In this document: positions 1-8,442 of the stretch, piece after piece
Numbering within the stretch: position 1 is the stretch's first letter
How the letters are laid out: the number at the start of each line of letters is the position of its first letter
Source of the DNA: CAYWIT01 sp964458415
Lineage (GTDB): Bacteria > Pseudomonadota > Alphaproteobacteria > Micavibrionales > UBA2020
DNA: 64,000 bases
Direction: 5' to 3'
NCBI GenBank assembly: GCA_964458415.1
Contig: CAYWIT010000003.1
Coordinates: forward strand, 62,001-126,000
Translations under genes and position numbers: made by a program
Notes under the pieces: model-generated
Seen by the model: the letters and a program-made list of their open reading frames with translations, nothing else
Databases searched by the model: none
What the model was told of the DNA's origin: nothing

Positions 1-388
1 GGTCTGCTTCCATGGTCATGACCGTTTCAAGGTGGGCGCTTGCGATATTCTGATAGTAGGCGGTAAAATCGTGCGAGGTGAAGGCGTTGTCGTTGCCGCC
101 CAGCTTTCTCACGGTGGAAGACAGTTTTCCGTCCGGAACAGTGGGGGTTCCCTTGAACATCAGATGCTCGAAAAAGTGGGCGATGCCGGATTTTCCCGGC
201 TTTTCATCAGCGGCGCCGAACTTATACCAGACCATATGGCTGACGACGGGGGCGCGGTGATTGGGAATGACGACGACTTGCATGCCGTTATCAAGCAGGA
301 AGGTTTCGGCGTTGAAAACTCCGGCTTCCGCTTGCGGAGGCAGGCAGAGGAGCAGGATAAAAACAAGGATGGAATTGAGAAAACGCAT
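1..388 (-). CDS. M16-family zinc metallopeptidase, N-terminal part (cut by window edge)
   Basis: Reading the minus strand from an ATG at 388 gives 129 residues with no stop before the window edge. The protein begins with a signal peptide (about residues 1-23, ending near PQAEAG). The fold then reads LDNGMQVVVIPNHRAPVV, and the inverted zinc motif HFFEH (HXXEH) follows at about residues 68-72. After it comes GGNDNAFTSHDFTAYY, typical of secreted M16B (PqqL/YmxG-like) peptidases. The second zinc-ligand Glu and the C-terminal half lie outside the window. It is divergent from the chorismate mutase gene, with about 70 bp between the two starts. Expected role: periplasmic processing or degradation of peptides. 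Confidence 0.9.
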   Translation of the reverse strand, partial: MRFLNSILVFILLLCLPPQAEAGVFNAETFLLDNGMQVVVIPNHRAPVVSHMVWYKFGAADEKPGKSGIAHFFEHLMFKGTPTVPDGKLSSTVRKLGGNDNAFTSHDFTAYYQNIASAHLETVMTMEAD

Positions 389-461
389 ACACCGCTCTTG
401 TCGTTGTTGTTCCTGATAGGTTAGGCTGAATTTAACAACAATTATTTAACAGAGATTGGTT

Positions 462-791
462 ATGAAAGAAAGAAGTCAAGATCAGCTTAAAAAAGCCCTG
501 AAACCTTACCGCATTAAAATCGACAAGCTGGATGAAAAACTGTTGAAATTGCTGGGGGAGCGCTTTGGAATTGTCAGAAAAGTGGCGCAAATCAAGATTG
601 ATAACGATTTTCCTGCTTTTATCGGGGATCGCGTGGATGAGGTGCGGGAAAACGCCGTTCGCATTGGCGGGAAATATGGAATTGATCCGGATTTCATCCG
701 GACGCTGTATACGATGATCATCTATCAGTCATGCGCGACCGAGGATTTGATGAAACATGCCGCCAGAAAAGCCGGAAAGAAGAAAAAGTGA
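462..791 (+). CDS. Chorismate mutase, AroQ type
   Basis: A 109-residue all-helical AroQ-class chorismate mutase, converting chorismate to prephenate in Phe/Tyr synthesis. The N-terminal half has the usual pattern: YRIKIDKLDEKLLKLLGERF, then VRKVAQIK, with the basic residues that bind the substrate. The C-terminal helix carries a Lys-rich tail (RKAGKKKK). I chose the ATG at 462; an in-frame TTG six bases upstream is less likely. A purine-rich AGAGA precedes it. The last bases overlap the GTG start of the downstream rsmB gene, so the two are probably co-translated. The stand-alone mutase is the usual alphaproteobacterial form. No ACT or dehydratase domain is fused to it. Confidence 0.88.
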   Translation: MKERSQDQLKKALKPYRIKIDKLDEKLLKLLGERFGIVRKVAQIKIDNDFPAFIGDRVDEVRENAVRIGGKYGIDPDFIRTLYTMIIYQSCATEDLMKHAARKAGKKKK

Positions 792-2098
792 CCGATGCGC
801 TGTTTTCAGACGGCCTGCCTGCCCGTCGCGTCGCCTATGCCGTTTTGAACGATATCCTGTTTCGCAGGCGGAGCCTTGACGAAGCTTATTTGCAGGTAGC
901 GGGCGCGCTGGAAGCCTTGTCTGGCCGCGATCGCGCTTTCGTGCGGCTGCTGGTCGCAACGGTGCTGAAGCGGGCACGGCGGATGGATGCCGTGTTGGAA
1001 AAACTGCTGCATGAGCCTCTTTCCGCGCTCAAGCCGGCGCAGATGATCAATGTATTGCGACTGGGGATTGCGCAGCTTGTTTTTCTTGAGACGCCGGCGC
1101 ATGCCGCTGTGAATACGACTGTGGAGCTGGCGGAGTCCGAGGGTATGGCGCACCAGAAGTCTTTGGTCAATGCGATCATGCGCAGACTGACGCGGGAGCC
1201 TCTTTCGCGTGAGGAGGCCCGGGACGAGGGAAAGGGCAATACGCCCGAATGGCTCTGGCAGGAATGGATGCGTGATTACGGCGTTGAGACCGCGCTGGAT
1301 ATTGCCGCTGCCAATCTGGGCGAGGCGGCGGTTGACTTCACTGTCAAAAACAATCCGCAGCTCTGGGCGGAAAAGCTGGAGGCTGTGCTGTTGCCGACAG
1401 GGACATTGCGCAGGCAAACAGGCGGCTTTATTCCGGAGTTGCCGGGTTTTGCTGCCGGAGAGTGGTGGATACAAAATGCGGCGGCAGCGCTGCCGGCGCA
1501 GCTGTTTGGGGATATCAGGGGCAAGACGGTGGTGGATCTTTGTGCTGCGCCGGGGGGGAAGACGGCGCAACTGGCCGCAGCGGGGGCGCAGGTGATTGCG
1601 CTGGATCGTTCGGCGGAACGGTTGCGCAAGTTCCACGAAAACATGGAGCGGCTGCAGTTCAGCGTTGAAAGCGTTGTGGCCGATGGCGCGGTCTGGCAGC
1701 CGCCGGAAAAAGTCGATGCCGTCCTTCTCGATGCTCCCTGTACGGCGACGGGCACCATCCGGCACCAGCCCGACGTGTTGCATCTGAAGGAACCGAAGGA
1801 TCAGGAGAAACTTTTCGCGTTGCAACGTCGGCTGCTGGCGAATGCGGCGGCCATGCTCAAACCGGGCGGTGTGCTGGTATACTGCACCTGTTCGCTGCAA
1901 AAGGAAGAGGGCGAGCGGCAGACGGACTGGATTTTGTCACAAGGACTGCCTTTGCGGCTCTTGCCAGTCACGCCGGAGGATCTGCCCGGTATTGTCGAAA
2001 TGCTCACCCCGCGTGGCGAAATCCGCGCCTTGCCGTGCCACTGGAAAAATCTGGGTGGGGTTGACGGGTTCTATGTGGCGCGGTTTGTGCGTATTTAA
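788..2098 (+). CDS. rsmB: 16S rRNA (cytosine-C5)-methyltransferase, RsmB/Sun family
   Basis: A 436-residue NusB-like plus Fmu/Sun methyltransferase. Residues 1-140 form the NusB-like RNA-binding helices (ARRVAYAVLNDILF, DRAFVRLLVATVLKRARRMD). The Rossmann domain carries the SAM motif DLCAAPGGKTAQLA. Both catalytic-cycle cysteines are present: DAPCTATG in motif IV and VYCTCSL in motif VI. RsmB methylates C967 of 16S rRNA (E. coli numbering). The start is a GTG whose last two bases are the first two of the chorismate-mutase stop, a GTGA overlap. The longer in-frame extension upstream lies inside that gene and is not conserved-looking. The 3' end overlaps the convergent membrane-protein gene by four bases. 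A second RsmB-like paralogue lies at 8443. Confidence 0.92.
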   Translation: MTDALFSDGLPARRVAYAVLNDILFRRRSLDEAYLQVAGALEALSGRDRAFVRLLVATVLKRARRMDAVLEKLLHEPLSALKPAQMINVLRLGIAQLVFLETPAHAAVNTTVELAESEGMAHQKSLVNAIMRRLTREPLSREEARDEGKGNTPEWLWQEWMRDYGVETALDIAAANLGEAAVDFTVKNNPQLWAEKLEAVLLPTGTLRRQTGGFIPELPGFAAGEWWIQNAAAALPAQLFGDIRGKTVVDLCAAPGGKTAQLAAAGAQVIALDRSAERLRKFHENMERLQFSVESVVADGAVWQPPEKVDAVLLDAPCTATGTIRHQPDVLHLKEPKDQEKLFALQRRLLANAAAMLKPGGVLVYCTCSLQKEEGERQTDWILSQGLPLRLLPVTPEDLPGIVEMLTPRGEIRALPCHWKNLGGVDGFYVARFVRI

Positions 2099-3696
2099 TC
2101 TAAAGGCATGAGATACCCGTAGATAACGGTTCCGAATATGGATTCTTTTTCCTGAAAAGAAAGGGGTGATTTTCCAGCGGGTAATTGGTCGTAGTGTTGT
2201 TTCTGTAGGCAGAATTCCTCAGAGATGATTGCTGGTTCGAAGTCTTCGCTACTGACACAGTGGGCTTTAACAGTTCTTGACCCATACTTGCTGCGGAGAA
2301 TTCTTTCCGTTTTTGGGTCTTTACTGACAAGATACGATTGTGTTTTTTCTTGTCCTATTAGCTCGGTTACCAACTCGCCCGCGCCGAAGACAAGGCCGAA
2401 ATAAAAGAGGAGGAACAATGCAGGTCCTACAATCAGCCAGCTGAAGGCTTGTCTTGTTGGGGAAAAGGCGGTGGCTTCTCCGCATTTTACCCTTTTGTTA
2501 TAAGTTACTATAAACCCTATGAGATAGATAGCAGCGAGGCCTATGCTGCCAATTAATCCGAGGGTGTGCCATGTGCCAGTGGGGAGGAATAAGTCTATAT
2601 TCGGGCCGATAATTGCGCCTGTAATGCTATAGATGAAAAGGGCAAACATCATGAGAAAAATTATTATTTGCGCCTTTTGTTCTTTTGTTGGCGCATAGGC
2701 GCCATAAAGCAGTTTATTCAAGAGGGACGGCTTTGGCTTGCCTGCTTCTTCTGATGCATTAAATATCTTCGGATTGTTCGAGTTGCCGCTTTTAATAACG
2801 TGCATATAAAGTTGCATTGCTGCAAATTCAGGGGGCGTTTTTAGAAAGTGAATTCTTGCAGCAGGCGGAATATTGTTTGCTGGCGTGGCGGCTGCTTCAG
2901 GTTTTATGTTGTATTCCTGAACCAATATTCGACTGAATTTCTCTTGAATATCATCTATTTCTTTACGATTTCTATTGTAATAGTCATGCCACCAGTTTTG
3001 AGAAAAATTTCCAGCCTGATTTGTTTCCTCCTCTCTTAATGCAATCTCCTTTGCTTCTGCACCATCTATGCCAAGCGCCAGTAAAGTGGCAGTATTTGCC
3101 TCTCTCATTTGTCTCTTCTTTGCGATGTACCAGACTATGAAGCATATGGCGACCATCAAAAGTGCATAAGGAAGTACTGTTGTTAGCCTTTCTGCTTTAG
3201 TGGGGGCAGACCAGCTGTCTTTAGCCAGAAAAATGAGGAAAAATATGGTGGCCATCCCGAGAGTACTGGAGACAGTTTTAATCTCTCCATAAAGCTTTTC
3301 TCGTGAACGGTGCTTTATTCTTTCAGGCGCTAAACTGGATTGTGGGGGAATTGTCAGGTGTCCATTTTTGGCGCGAAAAGCCGTTATACTCAATGTTGAC
3401 GTCGTTATTAACCATGCCCCTAATCCGATTTCGAGCTTATGTGAGGCCAAAAAGAAAAATAGGCCGATAAGGGCAACGCATATGTTGCAGAGAATATATA
3501 TGGTTTTTAACCTTAACGCTTGGGAGGGCTTTTTTTGTATACGCGACAATGCGTAGATGTTAAGGGCTGATGTTATTGCAATAAAAAATAAAAAAAACGA
3601 GTAGCCCGACACAGGTTCAAATATACCAAATGTTGTAAAAACGATAAGAACAGATATATTTAGTGCAATAGTAAAAGCTCTAAATTGGTTTTTCAT
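2095..3696 (-). CDS. Unknown polytopic membrane protein, AT-rich gene
   Basis: A 533-residue protein I do not recognise. It has about nine hydrophobic segments: roughly residues 8-26, 31-50, 65-84, 91-107, 145-158, 173-192, 342-364, 376-399 and 418-440. A long soluble loop (about 195-340) holds the unusual run NWWHDYYNRNRKEIDD. The C-terminal tail of about 95 residues holds Cys 477, as KAHCVSS, and a second Cys near EEFCLQ. The gene is visibly richer in A+T than its neighbours, and the protein is rich in Ile, Lys and Asn. It is inserted between rsmB and rpe, which face the other way. Both points suggest recent acquisition. It could be a transporter or a sensor, but nothing in the sequence decides this. 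Confidence 0.75.
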   Translation of the reverse strand: MKNQFRAFTIALNISVLIVFTTFGIFEPVSGYSFFLFFIAITSALNIYALSRIQKKPSQALRLKTIYILCNICVALIGLFFFLASHKLEIGLGAWLITTSTLSITAFRAKNGHLTIPPQSSLAPERIKHRSREKLYGEIKTVSSTLGMATIFFLIFLAKDSWSAPTKAERLTTVLPYALLMVAICFIVWYIAKKRQMREANTATLLALGIDGAEAKEIALREEETNQAGNFSQNWWHDYYNRNRKEIDDIQEKFSRILVQEYNIKPEAAATPANNIPPAARIHFLKTPPEFAAMQLYMHVIKSGNSNNPKIFNASEEAGKPKPSLLNKLLYGAYAPTKEQKAQIIIFLMMFALFIYSITGAIIGPNIDLFLPTGTWHTLGLIGSIGLAAIYLIGFIVTYNKRVKCGEATAFSPTRQAFSWLIVGPALFLLFYFGLVFGAGELVTELIGQEKTQSYLVSKDPKTERILRSKYGSRTVKAHCVSSEDFEPAIISEEFCLQKQHYDQLPAGKSPLSFQEKESIFGTVIYGYLMPLD

Positions 3697-3820
3697 GATC
3701 TCTCTATTTTAAGCAGAAACAATAAGTGCCACTTATTCTATCCAGTAATTCCTAATAATATCCCAATAAAAATCAGTTTCCGATTGCCCGATTCGCGCGG
3801 GTCTGATATAAATATTGGTT

Positions 3821-4471
3821 ATGAGTCAAAGGGTTCGCATAGCGCCTTCCATCTTATCGGCAGATTTTTCAAAACTCGGGGAAGAAATCCGGGCTGTCGA
3901 TGCTGCAGGGGCGGATTACATTCATGTCGACGTGATGGACGGTCACTTTGTGCCGAACCTGACGATCGGTCCTGTCGTGGTGGAATCTTTACGTAAGGTG
4001 TCAGGCAAGACGTTTGACGTGCACCTGATGATCGCTCCTGTCGATCCCTTTGTGGAAAGTTTTGCCAAGGCCGGGGCCGACATCATTACGTTTCATCCGG
4101 AAGCGGGGGCGCATGCGCACCGCACGGTACAGCTGATCAAGTCGTTCGGGAAGAAGGCGGGAATTTCTCTCAATCCGGCTACGCCTGTAAATGTACTGGA
4201 TCATCTGATGCAGGATATCGACCTCGTGCTCGTCATGACGGTCAACCCCGGCTTCGGGGGACAGAAATTCATACCGTTACTCGACAAGATTAAAGCGGTG
4301 CGCGAACGTATTACGGCCTGTGGCCGTGCAGTTGATCTGGAAGTGGACGGGGGAATCAACGCGGAAACGGCGCCACAAGTCATAGCGGCGGGGGCCGATG
4401 TGCTGGTGGCAGGGACGGCGGTGTTTAAAGAGGGTGATTACCGACAGGCGATTCAACGTCTGCGGGGATAG
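3821..4471 (+). CDS. rpe: Ribulose-phosphate 3-epimerase
   Basis: A 216-residue TIM barrel that interconverts ribulose 5-phosphate and xylulose 5-phosphate in the pentose phosphate pathway. Signature stretches are IAPSILSADF, HVDVMDGHFVPNLT with the metal-binding His and catalytic Asp, DVHLMI, TFHPE, VMTVNPGFGGQ (phosphate loop), LEVDGGIN with the second catalytic Asp, and VAGTAVF. The ATG at 3821 is preferred over a TTG two codons upstream. No good Shine-Dalgarno sequence precedes it, and the upstream bases are AT-rich, so a very short leader is possible. The heparinase-like gene follows after 63 bp in the same direction, a common alphaproteobacterial arrangement. Confidence 0.95.
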   Translation: MSQRVRIAPSILSADFSKLGEEIRAVDAAGADYIHVDVMDGHFVPNLTIGPVVVESLRKVSGKTFDVHLMIAPVDPFVESFAKAGADIITFHPEAGAHAHRTVQLIKSFGKKAGISLNPATPVNVLDHLMQDIDLVLVMTVNPGFGGQKFIPLLDKIKAVRERITACGRAVDLEVDGGINAETAPQVIAAGADVLVAGTAVFKEGDYRQAIQRLRG

Positions 4472-4534
4472 TTTCGGTGGGTAAGATTGGGGAGTGTCTT
4501 CCGGAGGGGTTCGGAAGATAGCCAAGGGGTTCAG

Positions 4535-6184
4535 ATGATTTTAACGGACACGACGAGTCTCGTTTACAGGGGCATTCGTCCTCTGCAACGGCTGGGGGCG
4601 CAGGCGAAAGATATCGCCATGAATAATCCCTTGGCGGGGCTAGCCTTGGCGCAGAAGATTCCGGATCGTTTGCTGGTCGTTCCGCCGGATCCTTGGGCGG
4701 GAGATGTGCGTCAGGGGCGCGACATGATCAGTGGCGTCTTTAATTTTTCCGGACATACCGTTGAAAAAGAACAGCTTTCGTGGCAACCGGAAGGGGTTGG
4801 CGCGGAATGGCTGGCTGAACTGCACGGGTTTGAATGGTTGCGTGATTTGCGATCTGTCGGGGGCGAAAAAGCGCGGCGCATGGCGCGTGAGATGGTAGGC
4901 AGTTGGCTTGAAATGCATCCAAAAATCAATGGCCCGGCGTGGAATCCTGATGTAACAGGTGTGCGGCTGTCGAACTGGATTTCCTTCCATGATTTTTTCT
5001 GTGCCAGCGCTGACGACGCTTTCCGCAAGTTATGGTTTACAAGTCTGGTTCGTCAGGCGAAATATCTTTCGCGGATATTACCGGGGGGAGTCTCCGGTAT
5101 TGCGCTGATCCGTGCGCTCAAGGGGTTGGCCTATAGCGGCGTTGCGCTGGAAGATGGCGAAGACAGGCTGGAGCAGGCCTTTCAAATGATCCTCCAGCAA
5201 ATTCGCGAACAAATTCTGCCGGATGGCGGACATGTTTCACGTAGCCCGCAAGCAACCTTTGCGTTTTTTCAGTGTCTTGTCGACCTCCGCACGGCGATGA
5301 CGGCGGCCCGCCTTGAAGTGCCAGAAGAGCTGCAGCATGCGCTGGATCGTATCGCGCCTGCCATAAAATTCTTTCGCCACGCTGACGGCGCCTTTTGCCA
5401 GTTTAATGGCGGACTGGAAGGAAATTCAAATATTTGCGATGCGACGTTGATGCATTCCGGAACCCGCGGCAAGGCGATGAAATCTCTTCCGCATACGGGC
5501 TATGAGCGTATTCAGCAGGGGCGTTCGCTGCTCCTGATGGATGTCGGTTTGCCGCTGGTGTCCCGTTATAGTGACAGGGCGCATGCTGGCCTGCTTGGTT
5601 TTGAATACAGCTTTGGCAAGGATCGTATTTTTGTCAATTGTGGAACGGCTGGCGGCAGGTGGCGGAGTTTGTTGCGCTCTACGGCGGCGCACTCGACCTT
5701 GGTGGCGGATAACCGTAACTCCTGCCAGTTTGATGATCATGGCCTGCTCTCCAGTCGTCCGGAAGTCCGTTGCAGCAAGCAGGAAGATGCCGCAATAGCA
5801 CTGATCGAGGCTGGCCATAATGGCTATGTACCGCGCTTCGGGCTGACGCATCGCCGGACCGTGCGGCTGCAAAATGGCGGCGAAACCCTTTCCGGAGAAG
5901 ATATTTTGACGGGAAAATCCGGCGTGTCTTATGCCGTGCGGTTTCATTTGCACCCGGGAATTCAGGCCTCGCTGACGCAGGATGGCAGCGCTGTTTTACT
6001 GCGTGCCAGAAACGGCATGGGGTGGCGCTTCAAGGCCGAGGGCGCGGTGCTGGCACTGGAAGACAGTATTTACGCAAATGGTGACGATATTCCGCGCCAT
6101 ACGCAGCAGATCGTCATGAATGGCATGACGGCCGGACCTACGACGACAGTGGCGTGGGAACTGACGCGAGAGAAAAAACAGTAA
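4535..6184 (+). CDS. Heparinase II/III family protein
   Basis: A 549-residue protein with an N-terminal alpha/alpha-toroid region (WLRDLRSVGGEKARRMAREMV, WNPDVTGVRLSNWISF) and a C-terminal beta-rich heparinase II/III-like domain (from about residue 370: HAGLLGFEYSFGKDRIFVNCG, RSTAAHSTLVADNRNS, HRRTVRL). No signal peptide is visible, so it is either cytoplasmic or exported by an unknown route. Members of this alphaproteobacterial group sit next to rpe and are annotated as heparinase-like, but their substrate is unproven; a polysaccharide-lyase role is an inference. The ATG at 4535 follows AAGGGG at the correct distance. An upstream in-frame TTG at 4487 would add 16 unlikely residues. Confidence 0.88.
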   Translation: MILTDTTSLVYRGIRPLQRLGAQAKDIAMNNPLAGLALAQKIPDRLLVVPPDPWAGDVRQGRDMISGVFNFSGHTVEKEQLSWQPEGVGAEWLAELHGFEWLRDLRSVGGEKARRMAREMVGSWLEMHPKINGPAWNPDVTGVRLSNWISFHDFFCASADDAFRKLWFTSLVRQAKYLSRILPGGVSGIALIRALKGLAYSGVALEDGEDRLEQAFQMILQQIREQILPDGGHVSRSPQATFAFFQCLVDLRTAMTAARLEVPEELQHALDRIAPAIKFFRHADGAFCQFNGGLEGNSNICDATLMHSGTRGKAMKSLPHTGYERIQQGRSLLLMDVGLPLVSRYSDRAHAGLLGFEYSFGKDRIFVNCGTAGGRWRSLLRSTAAHSTLVADNRNSCQFDDHGLLSSRPEVRCSKQEDAAIALIEAGHNGYVPRFGLTHRRTVRLQNGGETLSGEDILTGKSGVSYAVRFHLHPGIQASLTQDGSAVLLRARNGMGWRFKAEGAVLALEDSIYANGDDIPRHTQQIVMNGMTAGPTTTVAWELTREKKQ

Positions 6185-6322
6185 AAATAGGGACTTAAGT
6201 TGTTTTTCGCCAGTCCGGTCGCAGTCGGGGGTTTTTATACGTTTCACTTGGCAAAAAATATACTATTTGTCAGTAAGTTAGTGTATATAAATCATGTTGT
6301 TTATAAAGAGAGTGTGCGCTGT

Positions 6323-7012
6323 ATGACGGATAAAAAGAAAGTTTCGCCAAGAGGTCTCCAAAAAAAGGTACGTGTCAAGACGCGCGAGAACAGAACTGTA
6401 TCTTCGGCGCGCTGGCTGGAGCGGCAGTTGAATGACCCGTATGTTCTTGAAGCGAAGACGCAGGGCTATCACAGCCGCGCCGCATTCAAGTTGGTGCAGA
6501 TGAACGAAGAGTTGAATTTCCTGAAGTCCGGGCAAAAGATCATTGATCTGGGGGCTGCCCCTGGCGGCTGGACGCAAGTCGTTTGCGCGATTGTCAAACC
6601 CGGCGCCAACGGCGGCAAGGTGGTCGCGATCGACTATCTGGAGATGAAGCCTGTGGCCGAAGCCGAGTTTTTCCAGATGGATTTTATGGATGATGCGGCG
6701 CCCGATGTTTTGAAAAAAGCTATCGGCGGCCGTGCGCATGTGGTCTTGAGCGATATGGCGCCGCCGACGACCGGCCATAAACAGACAGATCATATCCGGA
6801 TTATGGATCTGGCCGAGGCGGCTTATGGTTTCGCGCGGGAGGTGTTGTTGCCGGGCGGGGTATTCCTCGCCAAGGTTTTTCAGGGCGGGGCGGAGAAAAA
6901 TTTACTGAATATGCTCAAAAAAGACTTCGCCAAGGTCAAACATATCAAGCCGCCCGCCAGCCGCAAGGATTCGGCGGAAATGTATGTTGTGGGGCTGGGC
7001 TTTCGCGGGTAA
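6323..7012 (+). CDS. rlmE: 23S rRNA (uridine-2'-O)-methyltransferase RlmE (FtsJ)
   Basis: A 229-residue RrmJ/FtsJ methyltransferase that 2'-O-methylates U2552 of 23S rRNA late in 50S assembly. A basic N-terminal tail (about 30 residues) precedes SARWLERQLNDPYV. The catalytic tetrad is recognisable: Lys in SRAAFKLVQ (about 56), Asp in VLSDMAPP (about 145), Lys in FLAKVFQGG (about 186), and the final acidic residue in the SAEMY segment. The SAM loop is DLGAAPGGWTQ. I chose the ATG at 6323 because the longer frame from 6200 adds 41 hydrophobic residues not seen in the family. It is followed 44 bp later by the guaB-like gene, an order often seen in alphaproteobacteria. Confidence 0.94.
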   Translation: MTDKKKVSPRGLQKKVRVKTRENRTVSSARWLERQLNDPYVLEAKTQGYHSRAAFKLVQMNEELNFLKSGQKIIDLGAAPGGWTQVVCAIVKPGANGGKVVAIDYLEMKPVAEAEFFQMDFMDDAAPDVLKKAIGGRAHVVLSDMAPPTTGHKQTDHIRIMDLAEAAYGFAREVLLPGGVFLAKVFQGGAEKNLLNMLKKDFAKVKHIKPPASRKDSAEMYVVGLGFRG

Positions 7013-7056
7013 AATCATTCAGGCTTGATTTCAGGAGATTTTTTGGGGGATTTTCT

Positions 7057-8439
7057 ATGAAGATGAACGCAACCATCCGCGAAGGGTTTGATTTTGACAG
7101 CATGCTGCTGGTGCCGAGAGAGACGAGCGTCAAGCCCGCCGAGGTTATCACCAAAACGCGGCTGACGCGGGAAATCGAGCTTGGAATTCCGTTGGTCGCC
7201 GCAGGGTGTGACAGCGTGACGGAAAGCGCCATGGCAATTGCTCTCGCACAGCTGGGGGGCATTGGCATTATCCATGACAATATGCCGCTGGGGAAACAGG
7301 TGGAAGAAGTGCGGCGCGTTAAACGCGCGGAGGGAAAGGTCGTCAGCAACCCGATTACGGTTTCGCCCGAGACCAGCGTGGCCGAGGCTTTTGATCTGAT
7401 GAGCACTTACAAGGTTTCCGGTCTTCCGGTGGTCGAGCAGCCGTCACAAAAAGTTGTCGGGATTATCACGCATCGTGATATCCGTTTTTTCGAGGATTAC
7501 GCCAAGCCCGTGAGCGAGCTGATGACAAAAAACGTCATTTCTGTCAGGGGGCAGGTCGATACCGATACGGCGCGGCGCTTGTTGCACCAGCACCGCATTG
7601 AAAAGCTGGTTATTCTTGACGAGCAGGGGCGCTGCACCGGGTTGGTCACGGTCAAGGATATTGAAAAACTTTCGCGCTTTCCGGATGCGGCGCGGGATGC
7701 ACAGGGACGCCTGCGCGTCGGCGCGGCGGTCAGTATCGGCAAGGATGCCTTTGATCGGGCCGCGGCGATGGCGGATGCCGGTCTGGATGCCGTTTTTGTT
7801 GATGTGGCGCATGCCCATAACCGTGATGCGATTGGCACGGTGAGCCGTATTCGTCAGCAGCGTTCTTCGGATGTTCAGGTGGTGGCGGGAAATGTTGCGA
7901 CGGCGGATGCCGCGCGCAGCTTGATTGATGCGGGCGCCGATGCGATCAAGGTTGGTTTGGGTGTGACGGAAACCAGCGCCAGCCGTCGCAAGATGGGGAT
8001 CGGCATGCCGCAGTTCACCGCCGTTCTGAACGTTGTCGAGCAGTGCGGGATGCAGGGCATTCCTGTTATTGTCGATGGCGGGATATTCGGTTCTGCGGCA
8101 CTGGTCAAGGCGATCGCCGTGGGAGCGGGGGCGGTCGTTATCGGGCAGCCTTTCGCCGGAACGGATGAGGCGCCCGGGGAAATCTTCCATCAGGATATGC
8201 GGGCGTACAAGATTGTTAATCCGGCGGCAAAGCCGCAGCACAGGCCTTTATCGACGACGCTCGAGCACGATGTTTATCATCTTGACGAGGATACGCCGGA
8301 TATGTCCGTGCCTTATCGCGGCCCCGTCGCGAATGTCGTTAAACATTTTGTCGATGGGCTAAAGGGGGCTATGGCCTATACAGGGTGCAAGGATATTGTT
8401 GATCTGCACGAGAATGCCGAATTTGTGCGTGTCAGATAG
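7057..8439 (+). CDS. IMP-dehydrogenase homologue lacking the catalytic cysteine
   Basis: A 460-residue protein with the complete IMPDH architecture: a TIM barrel interrupted by two CBS motifs (about residues 95-205). Conserved parts include the opening FDSMLLVP, GIPLVAAG, GGIGIIHDNMP, AGNVAT, VIVDGGIFG and FAGTDEAPGE. The catalytic loop, normally GIGPGSICTTR, reads GLGVTETSASR, so the Cys that forms the covalent XMP adduct is Ser307. The GMGS signature and the mobile-flap Arg-Tyr pair are absent, the MDTVTE motif reads CDSVTE, and the protein is about 27 residues shorter than usual GuaB. The same loop also excludes normal GMP reductase. Its place between rlmE and an rsmB paralogue is the usual guaB position. 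It is an intact frame with a GGGGG ribosome site and a gene 4 bp downstream. Function is unknown: perhaps a ligand-sensing pseudo-enzyme. Confidence 0.9.
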   Translation: MKMNATIREGFDFDSMLLVPRETSVKPAEVITKTRLTREIELGIPLVAAGCDSVTESAMAIALAQLGGIGIIHDNMPLGKQVEEVRRVKRAEGKVVSNPITVSPETSVAEAFDLMSTYKVSGLPVVEQPSQKVVGIITHRDIRFFEDYAKPVSELMTKNVISVRGQVDTDTARRLLHQHRIEKLVILDEQGRCTGLVTVKDIEKLSRFPDAARDAQGRLRVGAAVSIGKDAFDRAAAMADAGLDAVFVDVAHAHNRDAIGTVSRIRQQRSSDVQVVAGNVATADAARSLIDAGADAIKVGLGVTETSASRRKMGIGMPQFTAVLNVVEQCGMQGIPVIVDGGIFGSAALVKAIAVGAGAVVIGQPFAGTDEAPGEIFHQDMRAYKIVNPAAKPQHRPLSTTLEHDVYHLDEDTPDMSVPYRGPVANVVKHFVDGLKGAMAYTGCKDIVDLHENAEFVRVR

Positions 8440-8442
8440 CGC

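Noticed and set aside
806..1900. Long minus-strand frame (364 residues) opposite rsmB
   Set aside because: It is antisense to a well-supported methyltransferase, is Arg/Gln/His-rich, and has no family features; typical mirror frame of GC-rich coding DNA.
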